Source of the DNA: JAFGGG01 sp964638895 | GTDB taxonomy: Bacteria; Spirochaetota; Spirochaetia; SZUA-6; RPPD01 | Direction of reading: 5' to 3' | Length of the DNA: 17,622 bases | Assembly: GCA_964638895.1 (NCBI GenBank) | Contig: CAZWYY010000068.1 | Location: forward strand, 1 to 17,622 | Part shown: piece by piece, positions 7,397 through 15,423 of the stretch | Layout of the letters: each line of letters begins with the position of its first letter | Position numbering within the stretch: position 1 is the first letter of the stretch | The notes under the pieces: generated by a model | The model's input: the letters and a program-made list of their open reading frames with translations, nothing else | Database searches by the model: none | What the model was told of the DNA's origin: nothing | Made by a program: the position numbers and the translations under genes

Positions 7397-8797
7397 ATGT
7401 TCGTATTGAAACGATATATAACCTTTGTTCGGAACAATAGAATTGTAATCCTTCCGCTTTTGTATTTATGTATGCTCGTCTTGGGTGTGTTCATTTTCAA
7501 TCTTTTCGTAGTGGATTACATAGACGGATTTAAGGTCTTTGTAAATAAAAAGGAAATCGCCCTGGTCAAGGACTACAATGTAATCCATTCCATCCTGTCC
7601 TCATTGGAACAGGAGATCGAAGGCCAGAACCACCTTGATATCGTGTTTGATGAATACCTGCTTAAGTACCAAAAAACCGAAAGCACCCTCGATAATTTTA
7701 CCAGCCTGGCCAGTCTGGAAAAAAATCTGAAGGAAAACGTCACCTATAAATGTAAATGCTGGGCCCTGGTTATTAACGGCAAGGAGGCGGTGTACCTGCG
7801 GGAAAAACCGGACGCGGAAAAACTCGTTAAGGACATCAGGAACTACTACATTCCCGTGGCCGGAAATAACGAGAAGATCGACATTACCGAGGTAAAAATA
7901 CTGGAGCCGTATAAAATCGAACCGGCCCAGGCATATTATCCGGATATCTTGTCCGAGGAAGACGCGTTTACCTTTCTTTTGGAGGGTAAGGAACAAAAGC
8001 TGACCTACACGGTCAAAGACAGGGATAACTTTTACTCGATTGCGCGCGACTTCAGACTCGATCCTTCCGCCCTGATCGAGGCCAATCCCACGGTAAATCC
8101 CCGGCTGATCAAACCCGGAGACATCATCAACCTGAGCATGCCCGAGCCACTGCTGAATATTGAGATATCTTACCAACATGTTTATGAAGAAATAATTCCT
8201 GCCCCCATCATCGTAAAAAGGGACAACACCATGCTGCGCACCCAGACCGTGGTCGAAGAACCGGGGGAATCCGGCAACAAGCGCGTATTTGCGGATATTG
8301 TACTGCACAATGGGTTTATCAAGTCACGTACCGTAGCCATGGAAGAAATCCTGAAAACCCCCAGACTCCGTATTCTCCGGCAGGGCACGCAGCGTACACC
8401 GGACGATATCCTGGTCTCCTCGGCCTTTTTACCTCCGGGTATGGGGATTATAACCTCCCCCTTCGGGGTACGGCGCTGGGGCAAGGTTCATACCGGTATC
8501 GATGTTGCCGTGCCCACGGGCACGCCGGTTTCGGCCTTCAGGGCGGGGGTGGTAAAGTACGCGGGATGGAATCCATGGGGATACGGCAACCTTGTTATTA
8601 TCGATCACGGCGGCAATCTTGAAACGTATTATGCTCACAACAGCGTTGTAAAGGTGACGGTGGGCGAAACCGTGACCAAAGGCCAGGTACTCTCACTGTC
8701 GGGGAGTACCGGAATCAGCACCGGACCCCACGTTCATTTCGAAGTGAGGATGACCGGTCACCCCATCAATCCGCTTACCTTCCTTAAAGGGCAATGA
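7397..8797 (+). CDS. LysM-G5-M23 peptidoglycan endopeptidase
   Basis: This 466-residue protein is anchored by one N-terminal helix (about 17-40). An uncharacterised region with a CKC pair (119-121) follows, then a LysM domain (about 203-248, TYTVKDRDNFYSIARDF) that binds glycan strands. Next come a G5-like beta domain (about 252-330) and an intact M23 peptidase (about 345-460). Zinc ligands are His365 and Asp369 (HTGID) and His447 in GPHVHFE; His414 (YYAH) and His445 complete the active site. It should cleave peptidoglycan cross-bridges in the periplasm. Domain order matches many Gram-negative cell-elongation or division endopeptidases of the M23 type. The ATG at 7397 follows a run of TATTATATTCTA with no ribosome binding site. 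It diverges from the LptFG-like operon and converges with nikR. Confidence 0.93.
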   Translation: MFVLKRYITFVRNNRIVILPLLYLCMLVLGVFIFNLFVVDYIDGFKVFVNKKEIALVKDYNVIHSILSSLEQEIEGQNHLDIVFDEYLLKYQKTESTLDNFTSLASLEKNLKENVTYKCKCWALVINGKEAVYLREKPDAEKLVKDIRNYYIPVAGNNEKIDITEVKILEPYKIEPAQAYYPDILSEEDAFTFLLEGKEQKLTYTVKDRDNFYSIARDFRLDPSALIEANPTVNPRLIKPGDIINLSMPEPLLNIEISYQHVYEEIIPAPIIVKRDNTMLRTQTVVEEPGESGNKRVFADIVLHNGFIKSRTVAMEEILKTPRLRILRQGTQRTPDDILVSSAFLPPGMGIITSPFGVRRWGKVHTGIDVAVPTGTPVSAFRAGVVKYAGWNPWGYGNLVIIDHGGNLETYYAHNSVVKVTVGETVTKGQVLSLSGSTGISTGPHVHFEVRMTGHPINPLTFLKGQ

Positions 8798-8813
8798 GAC
8801 AGTAAATGCTATT

Positions 8814-9224
8814 TTAAATATTTTTCCCGGAAGTGGCGGGAACAAACTGCCCGAACTTTACCCCCCTGGTACTGATCAGGCTATTGGCCAGTTCTTTGAT
8901 CTCCCCGCCCTTTCCCTTTAAAAGAATTACCTCAAGGCAGTTGTGCTCATCCAGGTGAAGGTGCAGGCTGGAAATAACCTTGGTAAAATCCTTATGCTGG
9001 ATATCCGTGACTTTTTTGGACAACTCATGCTGGTGATGATTATATACAATAATCACCACACCCGCGGTTTCGATATTATCCTCAATCCATTCCCTTTTAA
9101 TCAAGGCGTCCCGTATCAGGTCCCTGATGGCCTCCGAGCGGTTCGAGTACCCCCGCGATTCCAAAAGCGCGTCAAACTGAGTCAACAGGTCTTGTTCCAG
9201 TGAAACACCGAATCGTTTCAACAT
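8814..9224 (-). CDS. nikR: NikR, nickel-responsive transcriptional regulator
   Basis: The 136-residue protein has an N-terminal ribbon-helix-helix DNA-binding domain (MLKRFGVSLEQDLL to about 48) and a C-terminal ACT-like nickel-binding domain. The nickel ligands are all present: His77, His88, His90 and Cys96, each one position beyond E. coli His76, His87, His89 and Cys95. NikR tetramers repress nickel-uptake genes when nickel is bound. I chose the ATG at 9222-9224 because MLKRFGVSL matches the conserved family start. An in-frame GTG at 9243-9245 would add seven residues with no ribosome site. No nickel transporter, urease or hydrogenase gene is in the window, and no GTATGA-N16-TCATAC operator is visible upstream, so the regulon lies elsewhere. 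It faces the lipoprotein gene at 9334 divergently. Confidence 0.93.
   Translation of the reverse strand: MLKRFGVSLEQDLLTQFDALLESRGYSNRSEAIRDLIRDALIKREWIEDNIETAGVVIIVYNHHQHELSKKVTDIQHKDFTKVISSLHLHLDEHNCLEVILLKGKGGEIKELANSLISTRGVKFGQFVPATSGKNI
8824..8842. repeat. Perfect inverted repeat at the end of nikR
   Basis: TTCCCG and CGGGAA (6 bp each) flank a 7-base spacer within the last codons of nikR, near the convergent end of the M23 gene. It could fold in RNA from either strand, but no strong U-tract follows on either side. It is therefore only a weak terminator candidate for the 8797/8814 convergence. Confidence 0.3.
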
Positions 9225-9284
9225 TATATCCGCCCAGGATACCACAGAACGCGTAATTTTACCAGGTAAGCACTCTGTTTTAAA

Positions 9285-9313
9285 TTGTCTTTATTTATAA
9301 AATGAATTATACT
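9285..9313 (+). promoter_or_regulatory. Promoter of the lipoprotein gene at 9334
   Basis: TTGTCT (9285-9290) and TATACT (9308-9313) are separated by exactly 17 bp, with 4 of 6 and 5 of 6 matches to the sigma70 consensus. Transcription would start near 9320, just before a strong ribosome site AAGGAAGGG (9322-9330) preceding the ATG at 9334. Confidence 0.6.
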
Positions 9314-9333
9314 TTTGTTTTAAGGAAGGGAAA

Positions 9334-11121
9334 ATGAAGAGAATATTTTTTTTAGTGATAGGCTGCGCCGCGCTAATTCTTTCTACCTGTAAATCAACAC
9401 CGGGCTCCGGGACCGGGCAATCCGAACCCCTGCCCCCTCCGGCCAAGGAATATGAAAAGATCAGCGATTTAATCTCCGGGAAAACCGATCTTTATTTACA
9501 GATAAAATCCATCAGGTCATTTTATCAAAACCTGCTTTTCAACGATTACAGCATCTTCGGTATAGAACTCAGCAACGAACAACTTGAAGCACTGAAAAAA
9601 AACGCCGGCTTTAACCCGTTAAGCATTAAAGAGCTCGAGGAACACGGGTTCGACACCACCATTCCGCTAGGATTCGGTCTCATCGATTTCGGACTGGGGC
9701 TTACGAATATTACACTGGAATACCAAAACACCTTTGCGCTTTTTATTCCGGCAAAGGACCCGGCCGGTGTTTTGGGCTGGCTGTTTACATCCATGGGTGT
9801 TACCGCGGAGCAGGTGGAAAAGGCGGAAGATCAGAACGTATTCTTTTTCCGGGGGAAAAACGGACAGTACTACGTGACCCGAACCACCGCAAACTATGTC
9901 ATCATCGCACAGAAACTGATACCAACCGATACCCTGCATATGGAGGAGGAGGACCTTACCCAATTGAAACAGACCTATATCGACAGCGTGGTGCCGCCTA
10001 CAAGCCTGGCGGATTCCAGGGAGTATACGGATGTGACGGCGCGCCTTTCCACCGGCAAAGACGTCTTTCTGTATATCAACATGAAAAACTTTTTCAATAA
10101 GATCACCCTGGCGGAAGAGATGCATGGTCCTGCCCAAGTTTTTCTTGAGATGTTTTCGGGCATGTTGGGGCTGGGGTATGCGGTAGACTACTCTGGTCCG
10201 GATCTGATCGTCGATTCTGTGATGAATATAGAGCCCGAATCCCTCTATGCGAATATTTACAGTGATGTTACACTTGATAAAAATATAATTTTTTCCTTAA
10301 AGGAAAAACCCGTTTTACTTATGATGTCCGCCTTTAATATAGAGGCGTTGTACGAACAGCTGTTGGCGCAGTTGGAACAAGCGGACATGATTAAGGCCGA
10401 AGATTTAAATGAAAAAATCCAACAGCTTGACCGTATGCTTGGAATTGATATACAGGGCGGAATTATCGCCAATTTCGCGGGGTCGGCGAATCTTGCGGTT
10501 TCACCCATGCATAAAGAGGCAAAACTCCCGCCCATTACGGCCACGTTTAACCTGAAAAACCCGGAAAAACTGCGGGCCATCCTGCCCAAACTCGAGCCGT
10601 TTTTGCTTTCGGCCCTGGCCGGTCAGGGAGGAAAGATTACCAGGGAAACCATCGTCGGCAGCGAAGTCACTGTAATCACGGCTAAAAACCTTAGTGTGTA
10701 CATCGGGATTGCCAGGAATAATCTCATTCTCTGTACGGATAAATCCATTTACGAACAACTGGCCGCGGGCAGCCCGGACACGGGATTTTTAGACTCCATA
10801 AGCGAACCGGAGGTGAAAACACATCTAAAAAACGATCTCTCCTGTGTGTACCTGGATTTTCAGGGAAGCATAGAGCTTATTAAAAATCTCCCCACACTCA
10901 GCCGGATACTCAATGAGAAGACCGAAACAGGGAAGAAAGTGCTTGGTTTCCTAGGTAGGTTGCGGTATCTGCTTTCCTACGGTAATTTCGACGGGCATTC
11001 GCTTACAGGCTCATTCACGCTTAAAACCGCCTTCAACAAGCCGTTTATGCAAAGCCTGGTTGGGTTTATTATGTCGTTATTTCCCATTGACAAATTCCTG
11101 GTACCGCCCAATATAACATAG
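9334..11121 (+). CDS. Large lipoprotein of unknown function with internal duplication
   Basis: The 595-residue product begins with a lipoprotein signal peptide: charged MKR, a hydrophobic stretch and the lipobox LSTC, giving lipidated Cys19. It is therefore anchored to a membrane outside the cytoplasm. The rest is soluble, with no further membrane helices. Two halves (about 50-200 and 325-480) share an order of elements. Each has a helical start, a GFGLIDFG or AGSANLAVS strand, a FALFIPAKDPAGVLGWL or ITATFNLKNPEKLRAIL segment, and a YVTRTTANYVIIAQK or YIGIARNNLILCTDK segment. This resembles DUF3352-type proteins, which have no known activity; the link is by eye only. A strong ribosome site and promoter precede it. 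It is followed after 36 bases by a membrane-protein gene and may head the 9334-14287 operon. No catalytic motif was found. Confidence 0.85.
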   Translation: MKRIFFLVIGCAALILSTCKSTPGSGTGQSEPLPPPAKEYEKISDLISGKTDLYLQIKSIRSFYQNLLFNDYSIFGIELSNEQLEALKKNAGFNPLSIKELEEHGFDTTIPLGFGLIDFGLGLTNITLEYQNTFALFIPAKDPAGVLGWLFTSMGVTAEQVEKAEDQNVFFFRGKNGQYYVTRTTANYVIIAQKLIPTDTLHMEEEDLTQLKQTYIDSVVPPTSLADSREYTDVTARLSTGKDVFLYINMKNFFNKITLAEEMHGPAQVFLEMFSGMLGLGYAVDYSGPDLIVDSVMNIEPESLYANIYSDVTLDKNIIFSLKEKPVLLMMSAFNIEALYEQLLAQLEQADMIKAEDLNEKIQQLDRMLGIDIQGGIIANFAGSANLAVSPMHKEAKLPPITATFNLKNPEKLRAILPKLEPFLLSALAGQGGKITRETIVGSEVTVITAKNLSVYIGIARNNLILCTDKSIYEQLAAGSPDTGFLDSISEPEVKTHLKNDLSCVYLDFQGSIELIKNLPTLSRILNEKTETGKKVLGFLGRLRYLLSYGNFDGHSLTGSFTLKTAFNKPFMQSLVGFIMSLFPIDKFLVPPNIT

Positions 11122-11157
11122 TTGTTTTTGATTTAGTTTGTTATATTTATAGGTGCC

Positions 11158-12645
11158 ATGCAGCTGATTATGCAAAACCCGCTCCTCCACGCACTCCTGG
11201 TGGTGGTGCTGCCCATACTCATCATTCCCCTGCTTATGCGTTTTATCATCGGGAAAATTGTGATTTTTAAGGCCGGACAAAAATTCCTGCCCCTGTATCT
11301 GAAAAAACAACACCGGGGCTGGCAGACCGCACAGGATAGGCAGACCATGAGTACTCTCAATGCATTCGCTTTGCAACGGCTCAAGGGCGGCCTTGTTTTT
11401 AAGGCCGATCTTAAGGAGGATGTCAAGACCATCCTGTTATGCATTCAGGCAATAAACCATCCGGAAAGCGCGCCCGCAGACGTCTCCTTTTCCTTCAGCG
11501 TAAGGAAGCTTCTGGACTGCGCCCTGCTTTTTTTCAGTGATTTGTACAAGGAGTTTGCGGGTAAAGCATGGTTCAAGCTTATCCGGCGTGTGCGGCTAGG
11601 CTGGTTTTCCCGGATCTGGAACGTACGGAAATATTACGAGCTGCTTTTTGCACACCCCCTGCTGGAAAAATTAAGGAGGGCACGCATACCCGGGAAAATA
11701 ATTCGCCTTGTTCTCATTCCCCTGATCGGCCTACCTTCATTGATCTGGTATGTGGTCAGATCGATTGTGTTCAGTGTGTTCTTTGAGGGATTTTACCGCT
11801 TCTTTTACGCCCTGGTCTTGTTAAAAATCGGGTATTACGCGCTTTACCTATACGGCAGAGAGAACAGAAGCATTCGGCAGAGAATACGGGCGGTACCGCG
11901 TAAAAAACTTGCGGCCGTACACAAGCGAATCCGGTCAATGCTGTCCCCGTCCTCCTGGGCGCGAAAAAGCGTTACTTACCCAAGGGCGGCCGCCGTGTAT
12001 ACTGCGTCCCTGCTCCAATTGGGAATCCCGCCCGACCCTGAGGTTTCCCCGCCGGATCCCGGACTGCCGGCAATAGCCATGAGCATTCTGGACAGGGTAA
12101 AATCCACGTTGATAAGAGTATATACCAACGCCAATCCGTTTATTAAAAAACAGGTGGAGCAGAATGCCCTGTTAGGCGTGCTGATGAATATCAGCATGGT
12201 TTACGCCCCGCGCTCGCTTAAGCCGTATAATTATGTAAGGATTGACGAGCTTCTGACTATGGGGTACATGGCGAGTGTGATGATAATCTATAAGATAAAT
12301 ACAACCCCGGGCATAAACCTGCTGTTTGCGAATATGTCCGTGGATCTTGCCCTTAAACTGGGGTCCGTAGCGCGCCGTAAAGAGGTTGTTGAAGGTGTCA
12401 GAACAATACACGGTCTGTATAAATATTACAGGTTGTATAGAATCGGGGCAAAAACCGCGAGGCTGCTGCGCGGATTGAGCGGACCGGCCGGTTTGATCCT
12501 GAGCCTGGGGGGCTCCGTGCTGTTTCAACAGGCGCGGAACCTGCTGCAGGAGTATATGTTTCATACGGCGGCAAGGCTTGTGCTCTTTACCTGGGAGTCG
12601 CATATGCTGAAAACAAAAAATACGCTGCAACCGCTGCTGGTATAG
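11158..12645 (+). CDS. Polytopic membrane protein of unknown family
   Basis: I do not recognise this 495-residue protein. A strong N-terminal helix (about 9-36) is followed by a basic soluble region. A long hydrophobic block (about 180-235, containing IRLVLIPLIGLPSLIWYVV and FFYALVLLKIGYYALYLYG) then forms probably two helices. Next is a basic stretch rich in Arg and Lys and a C-terminal half with shorter hydrophobic helices (about 340-410 and 430-460), some perhaps amphipathic. No catalytic motif, nucleotide-binding loop or signal-cleavage site is seen. The ATG at 11158 has only a weak AGGTG upstream; ATG 11170 is an alternative. It ends 17 bases before the M48 protease gene, which suggests co-transcription and perhaps a shared role, as substrate or partner of the protease. 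Confidence 0.8.
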   Translation: MQLIMQNPLLHALLVVVLPILIIPLLMRFIIGKIVIFKAGQKFLPLYLKKQHRGWQTAQDRQTMSTLNAFALQRLKGGLVFKADLKEDVKTILLCIQAINHPESAPADVSFSFSVRKLLDCALLFFSDLYKEFAGKAWFKLIRRVRLGWFSRIWNVRKYYELLFAHPLLEKLRRARIPGKIIRLVLIPLIGLPSLIWYVVRSIVFSVFFEGFYRFFYALVLLKIGYYALYLYGRENRSIRQRIRAVPRKKLAAVHKRIRSMLSPSSWARKSVTYPRAAAVYTASLLQLGIPPDPEVSPPDPGLPAIAMSILDRVKSTLIRVYTNANPFIKKQVEQNALLGVLMNISMVYAPRSLKPYNYVRIDELLTMGYMASVMIIYKINTTPGINLLFANMSVDLALKLGSVARRKEVVEGVRTIHGLYKYYRLYRIGAKTARLLRGLSGPAGLILSLGGSVLFQQARNLLQEYMFHTAARLVLFTWESHMLKTKNTLQPLLV

Positions 12646-12662
12646 CCATAGGAGCGCACACT

Positions 12663-13508
12663 GTGAAACCGAGTATAAAAAGACAGAAATGGCTGCGATA
12701 CTTTCAGACAATACTCCTCAGCCTGCTGATGATCGGCCTGCTGGTATTGGGGGGTATTGAACTGTTCGGCAAACAGGGGCTTATTTTGCTGGGGGTAATA
12801 ACCGTCATCAGTGCGGTGTTTTTTCTCCAGGCAAGACCGGTGGAACTCCCCGGGAACCTCATCAGCCTTGATTATAATGACAACCCCGAACTCTATACTA
12901 TACTATACGATCTCGCGGCGCGCGCCGGGTTGAGGGCAAGGCCGGTCCTCCTGCTTCTTCCGGAAACCCAGATGAACGCGGCGACCATTATGGCCGGGAA
13001 AAAGGCCGCCATTGTGTTGACCAGCGGGCTTGTGCAGAGACTCGCGCCACGGGAACTTAAGGGAGTTCTGGCCCATGAGATCGGGCACATCAAGCAGGAT
13101 GATCTCACCCTCTTTGTGTTCATAGAGATCGTACGGCGTATCACCTCGTTCATTGCGCGCTTCGGCTGGATCATGATCCTGTTTTTTTTCCCGTTCCTCT
13201 ATATTTCCGGGATAAATATCACCTTCGGTTCACTGCTGCTTCTGCTGGCATTGCCTTTTTTCAGCCTGTTTATTCAGCTTGCCCTGCTGCGCACCAGGGA
13301 GTTCGCCGCTGACCTGAGCGCGGTTGAGCTTACGGGAGACCCGGAGGGGCTGGCCGCCGCCCTGCAGAAAATTGATTTTCAGCAGAGAACCCTGCTTTCC
13401 TATTTTCTTCCGGTACCGGAAAACCGCGACAGCTCATTGTTTAAAACACACCCGGCGACCGCGGAACGGATCAGAAGGCTCTTGGAACTGAAAGGAACAA
13501 TAAAATGA
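12663..13508 (+). CDS. M48 family (HtpX-like) membrane metalloprotease
   Basis: This 281-residue protein is close in length to HtpX (~290). Two N-terminal helices (about 17-33, 39-56) precede a zinc protease domain with HEIGH (His138, Glu139, His142) and the third ligand Glu213 in LRTREFAADLSAVEL. Two further helices (about 160-185 and 188-208) lie between them. The C-terminal THPATAERIRRL is a typical M48 feature. HtpX-like proteases degrade misfolded membrane proteins from the cytoplasmic face. The GTG start (12663) is supported by AGGAG at 12650-12654, 8 bases upstream. It lies 17 bases after the previous gene, and its stop overlaps the ATG of the next gene (ATGA), so a single operon is likely. 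Whether it is a true HtpX ortholog or another M48B member is open. Confidence 0.92.
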   Translation: MKPSIKRQKWLRYFQTILLSLLMIGLLVLGGIELFGKQGLILLGVITVISAVFFLQARPVELPGNLISLDYNDNPELYTILYDLAARAGLRARPVLLLLPETQMNAATIMAGKKAAIVLTSGLVQRLAPRELKGVLAHEIGHIKQDDLTLFVFIEIVRRITSFIARFGWIMILFFFPFLYISGINITFGSLLLLLALPFFSLFIQLALLRTREFAADLSAVELTGDPEGLAAALQKIDFQQRTLLSYFLPVPENRDSSLFKTHPATAERIRRLLELKGTIK

Positions 13509-14287
13509 AAGGGCTTCTACTACTCATGTTCTCGACGGCATTGGTAGTCTCATGCGGACCCGATACCGCAACCCGCGATGCCAGGGCCTCGGTTGTCCGC
13601 GAACTACAAAGCGGTACCGTCTACAAAATTGAAATAAAAACCAATGGTTTTTATTATCCGCATCTCCTCTATCTTCCCCGCCCGAAAGACGAACACACGC
13701 GGTTTCCGGTTGTTTATTTTTGCGGCGCCGGACCGCCGGATGGGATACTTTTCAATCTTGGGGTGGCGACATACCTCGATGAGCAGATAGCACGGGGCAA
13801 GGTCAGGCCTTTCGCCGTCGCGGCCGTAAGCTGTCTTGATTATTATACGGATTTTGAGCGGACCTTTACACAGAAACTTATGCCGTATCTAGAGGCCAAT
13901 TTCCCGCTGGCGACAGAACGCGGCGGCAGGGGAATCTGCGGAATTTCGGCGGGGGGTTCGCTGGCATTATATATGGCCTTTACCTACAGGGAGTTGTTCG
14001 GTGTACTGGGCTTGCACAGCGCCACACTGGTGGGGGACGACCAGGACAGGGTGCAAAGCCTTCTGGAAACCGGGGACAAGGCACAGCGGCCGAAGATTTT
14101 CATGGACGTGGGTAAGGATGATATCCTCTATGAGGCCTATATGAAAATTCATAAAAGACTTGCCTTCGTCACCTCAACCTATGTCTTCAGCACTCCCGGC
14201 GGCGGGCACACATGGGACTATTGGCAACGGCAACTTCCTTCATATATTACATGGTATGCTTCCGAGTTGAAACAAAGCGCGCAATAG
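13505..14287 (+). CDS. Esterase-like alpha/beta-hydrolase lipoprotein
   Basis: The 260-residue product starts with a lipoprotein signal peptide whose lipobox VVSC gives Cys17, so the enzyme should be membrane-tethered outside the cytoplasm. The rest fits the esterase D / feruloyl-esterase type of alpha/beta hydrolase. The nucleophile elbow is GISAGG (Ser148), an acidic residue lies in DVGKDDIL (about 205), and a late His is in GGGHTWDYWQRQL (His235), matching the order Ser-Asp-His. Related enzymes hydrolyse acyl or aryl esters, sometimes on polysaccharides; the substrate here is unknown. The ATG overlaps the M48 gene by four bases (ATGA), with AAGGA-type bases before it, implying coupled translation. 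It converges with the metallophosphoesterase gene after 33 bases, with no clear terminator. Confidence 0.85.
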   Translation: MKGLLLLMFSTALVVSCGPDTATRDARASVVRELQSGTVYKIEIKTNGFYYPHLLYLPRPKDEHTRFPVVYFCGAGPPDGILFNLGVATYLDEQIARGKVRPFAVAAVSCLDYYTDFERTFTQKLMPYLEANFPLATERGGRGICGISAGGSLALYMAFTYRELFGVLGLHSATLVGDDQDRVQSLLETGDKAQRPKIFMDVGKDDILYEAYMKIHKRLAFVTSTYVFSTPGGGHTWDYWQRQLPSYITWYASELKQSAQ

Positions 14288-14320
14288 GGTTCTGCGGGTT
14301 TATCTTCCGTTTAAGGGTCC

Positions 14321-15388
14321 TCACGTAAGCAGTTCTATGCGGGTGAAAATATAATCCAACTGTTCCCTTTTCAGCACGGCGCGATAATACCCGCTCCCCC
14401 CCAGACGTTCGGATTTTACCAGGGGGTCATGTATATATTTCGTACTCACACGCCGGTCAAACCAGTGCACTAGGGCAATCTCCCCTCCCGTCAGCTCAAT
14501 GCCGGTAATGCCCCGCTTCCCGATAACACACCCGGAGTTGAACACGCACGGCACAACCAGATGCTGATCATAAATACTCGGAATATAGTTTTCCTTGGTG
14601 ATGGCCATATTTTCCAGCTCATTCTTTAATGTATCAAGAACGTTTTTTGTTTCCGCCCTGGCCTTGCTGCTTTGCCGCGGATACTCCCGGCACAGCTCGT
14701 CAATCTTTTGCCGGTAGGCCTCAAGTTTGGAGAGGGACTCGAACAGGGGCCGGTGGGTATGGCCGATCAGGGAGATGATCTTGTTGCTGCGGGCAAACCC
14801 ATACACACGTTTTTCCAGCCTGTTCTTTTTCCTGTTATCACCGGCCACGGAGTAGTTTTTGATATGCAGGGGATTGGCGAATACCTTTAAAAAGAACCTG
14901 ATGATATTGTTAAATTTTTCATAGACAATCGAGGCCTGGTGGCCGTGAAATACGAACAGGTGTTTATGTTTGTATTCCAGCCTCAGCGCCTCATACAGCT
15001 TGAAATGATCACGGACAGGGATATAAAACTGGAGTCCATCGTCATGGTTGCCCAGCAGTTTAAACAGGCGTTTCTTCCGGTCGAACCCGCGAAAGAGCGT
15101 GTATACGGACTGCCAGCGCTGTAATACCGCCTTCAGGTTGAATTTCTGCAGCTCCTCTACATCTCCGTTTAAGATCAGATGAAACCTGCGCTTCAAATAG
15201 TAGTGTTCCAGCACATATTGGAAAAGCCCGCTGTTCTTTAAAAAATCATCCGCGGGCCCACCGTTGCCCATGTGCAGGTCGCTGAAGATGATAATCTTAT
15301 CCCTGTTGGAAATCTTCACAGGCTCGGCCTGGTGAAAAATATCGATAAGGTTCCCGGAAACAAAATGATTTTTTGTTTTCATACACAT
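14321..15388 (-). CDS. Calcineurin-like metallophosphoesterase
   Basis: The 355-residue cytoplasmic protein carries the full metallophosphoesterase motif set: SDLHMG (Asp37, His39), NGDVEE (Asp76), GNHD (Asn114, His115), FHGH (His148/150) and GHTHRP (His210, His212). These bind two metal ions and hydrolyse phosphate esters. It is longer than LpxH (~240) and lacks its exact signatures, so the substrate cannot be named. The C-terminal region after ~220 includes a charged helical stretch (about 220-265) and ends in a beta-rich segment. The ATG is at 15386-15388 (MCMKTK), with a second ATG at 15380-15382. Neither has a ribosome binding site, and a TATAAT lies 3 bases upstream of the first, so translation may begin at or very near the mRNA end. 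It diverges from the small gene at 15424. Confidence 0.92.
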   Translation of the reverse strand: MCMKTKNHFVSGNLIDIFHQAEPVKISNRDKIIIFSDLHMGNGGPADDFLKNSGLFQYVLEHYYLKRRFHLILNGDVEELQKFNLKAVLQRWQSVYTLFRGFDRKKRLFKLLGNHDDGLQFYIPVRDHFKLYEALRLEYKHKHLFVFHGHQASIVYEKFNNIIRFFLKVFANPLHIKNYSVAGDNRKKNRLEKRVYGFARSNKIISLIGHTHRPLFESLSKLEAYRQKIDELCREYPRQSSKARAETKNVLDTLKNELENMAITKENYIPSIYDQHLVVPCVFNSGCVIGKRGITGIELTGGEIALVHWFDRRVSTKYIHDPLVKSERLGGSGYYRAVLKREQLDYIFTRIELLT

Positions 15389-15391
15389 AGT

Positions 15392-15416
15392 ATTATAGTA
15401 ATATATTTTGGGGAGG
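15392..15416. promoter_or_regulatory. Compact divergent promoter region between metallophosphoesterase and small protein
   Basis: On the minus strand TATAAT (15392-15397) fits a -10 for the metallophosphoesterase gene. On the plus strand the overlapping TATTATAGT gives -10-like hexamers (TATTAT, TATAGT) for the small gene. GGGGAGG (15410-15416) is its ribosome binding site, 7 bases before ATG 15424. No good -35 was found for either. Only 35 bases separate the two start codons, so the two promoters must overlap. Confidence 0.4.
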
Positions 15417-15423
15417 ATAGTGT

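Noticed and set aside
7601..8308. Open 235-codon frame antisense to the LysM-G5-M23 gene
   Set aside because: It overlaps a gene with clear domains on the other strand, has no recognisable motif, and its composition is what the opposite strand of that gene would produce.
9225..9245. GTG start adding seven residues to NikR
   Set aside because: The family starts at MxRFGVSL, and no ribosome site precedes the GTG.
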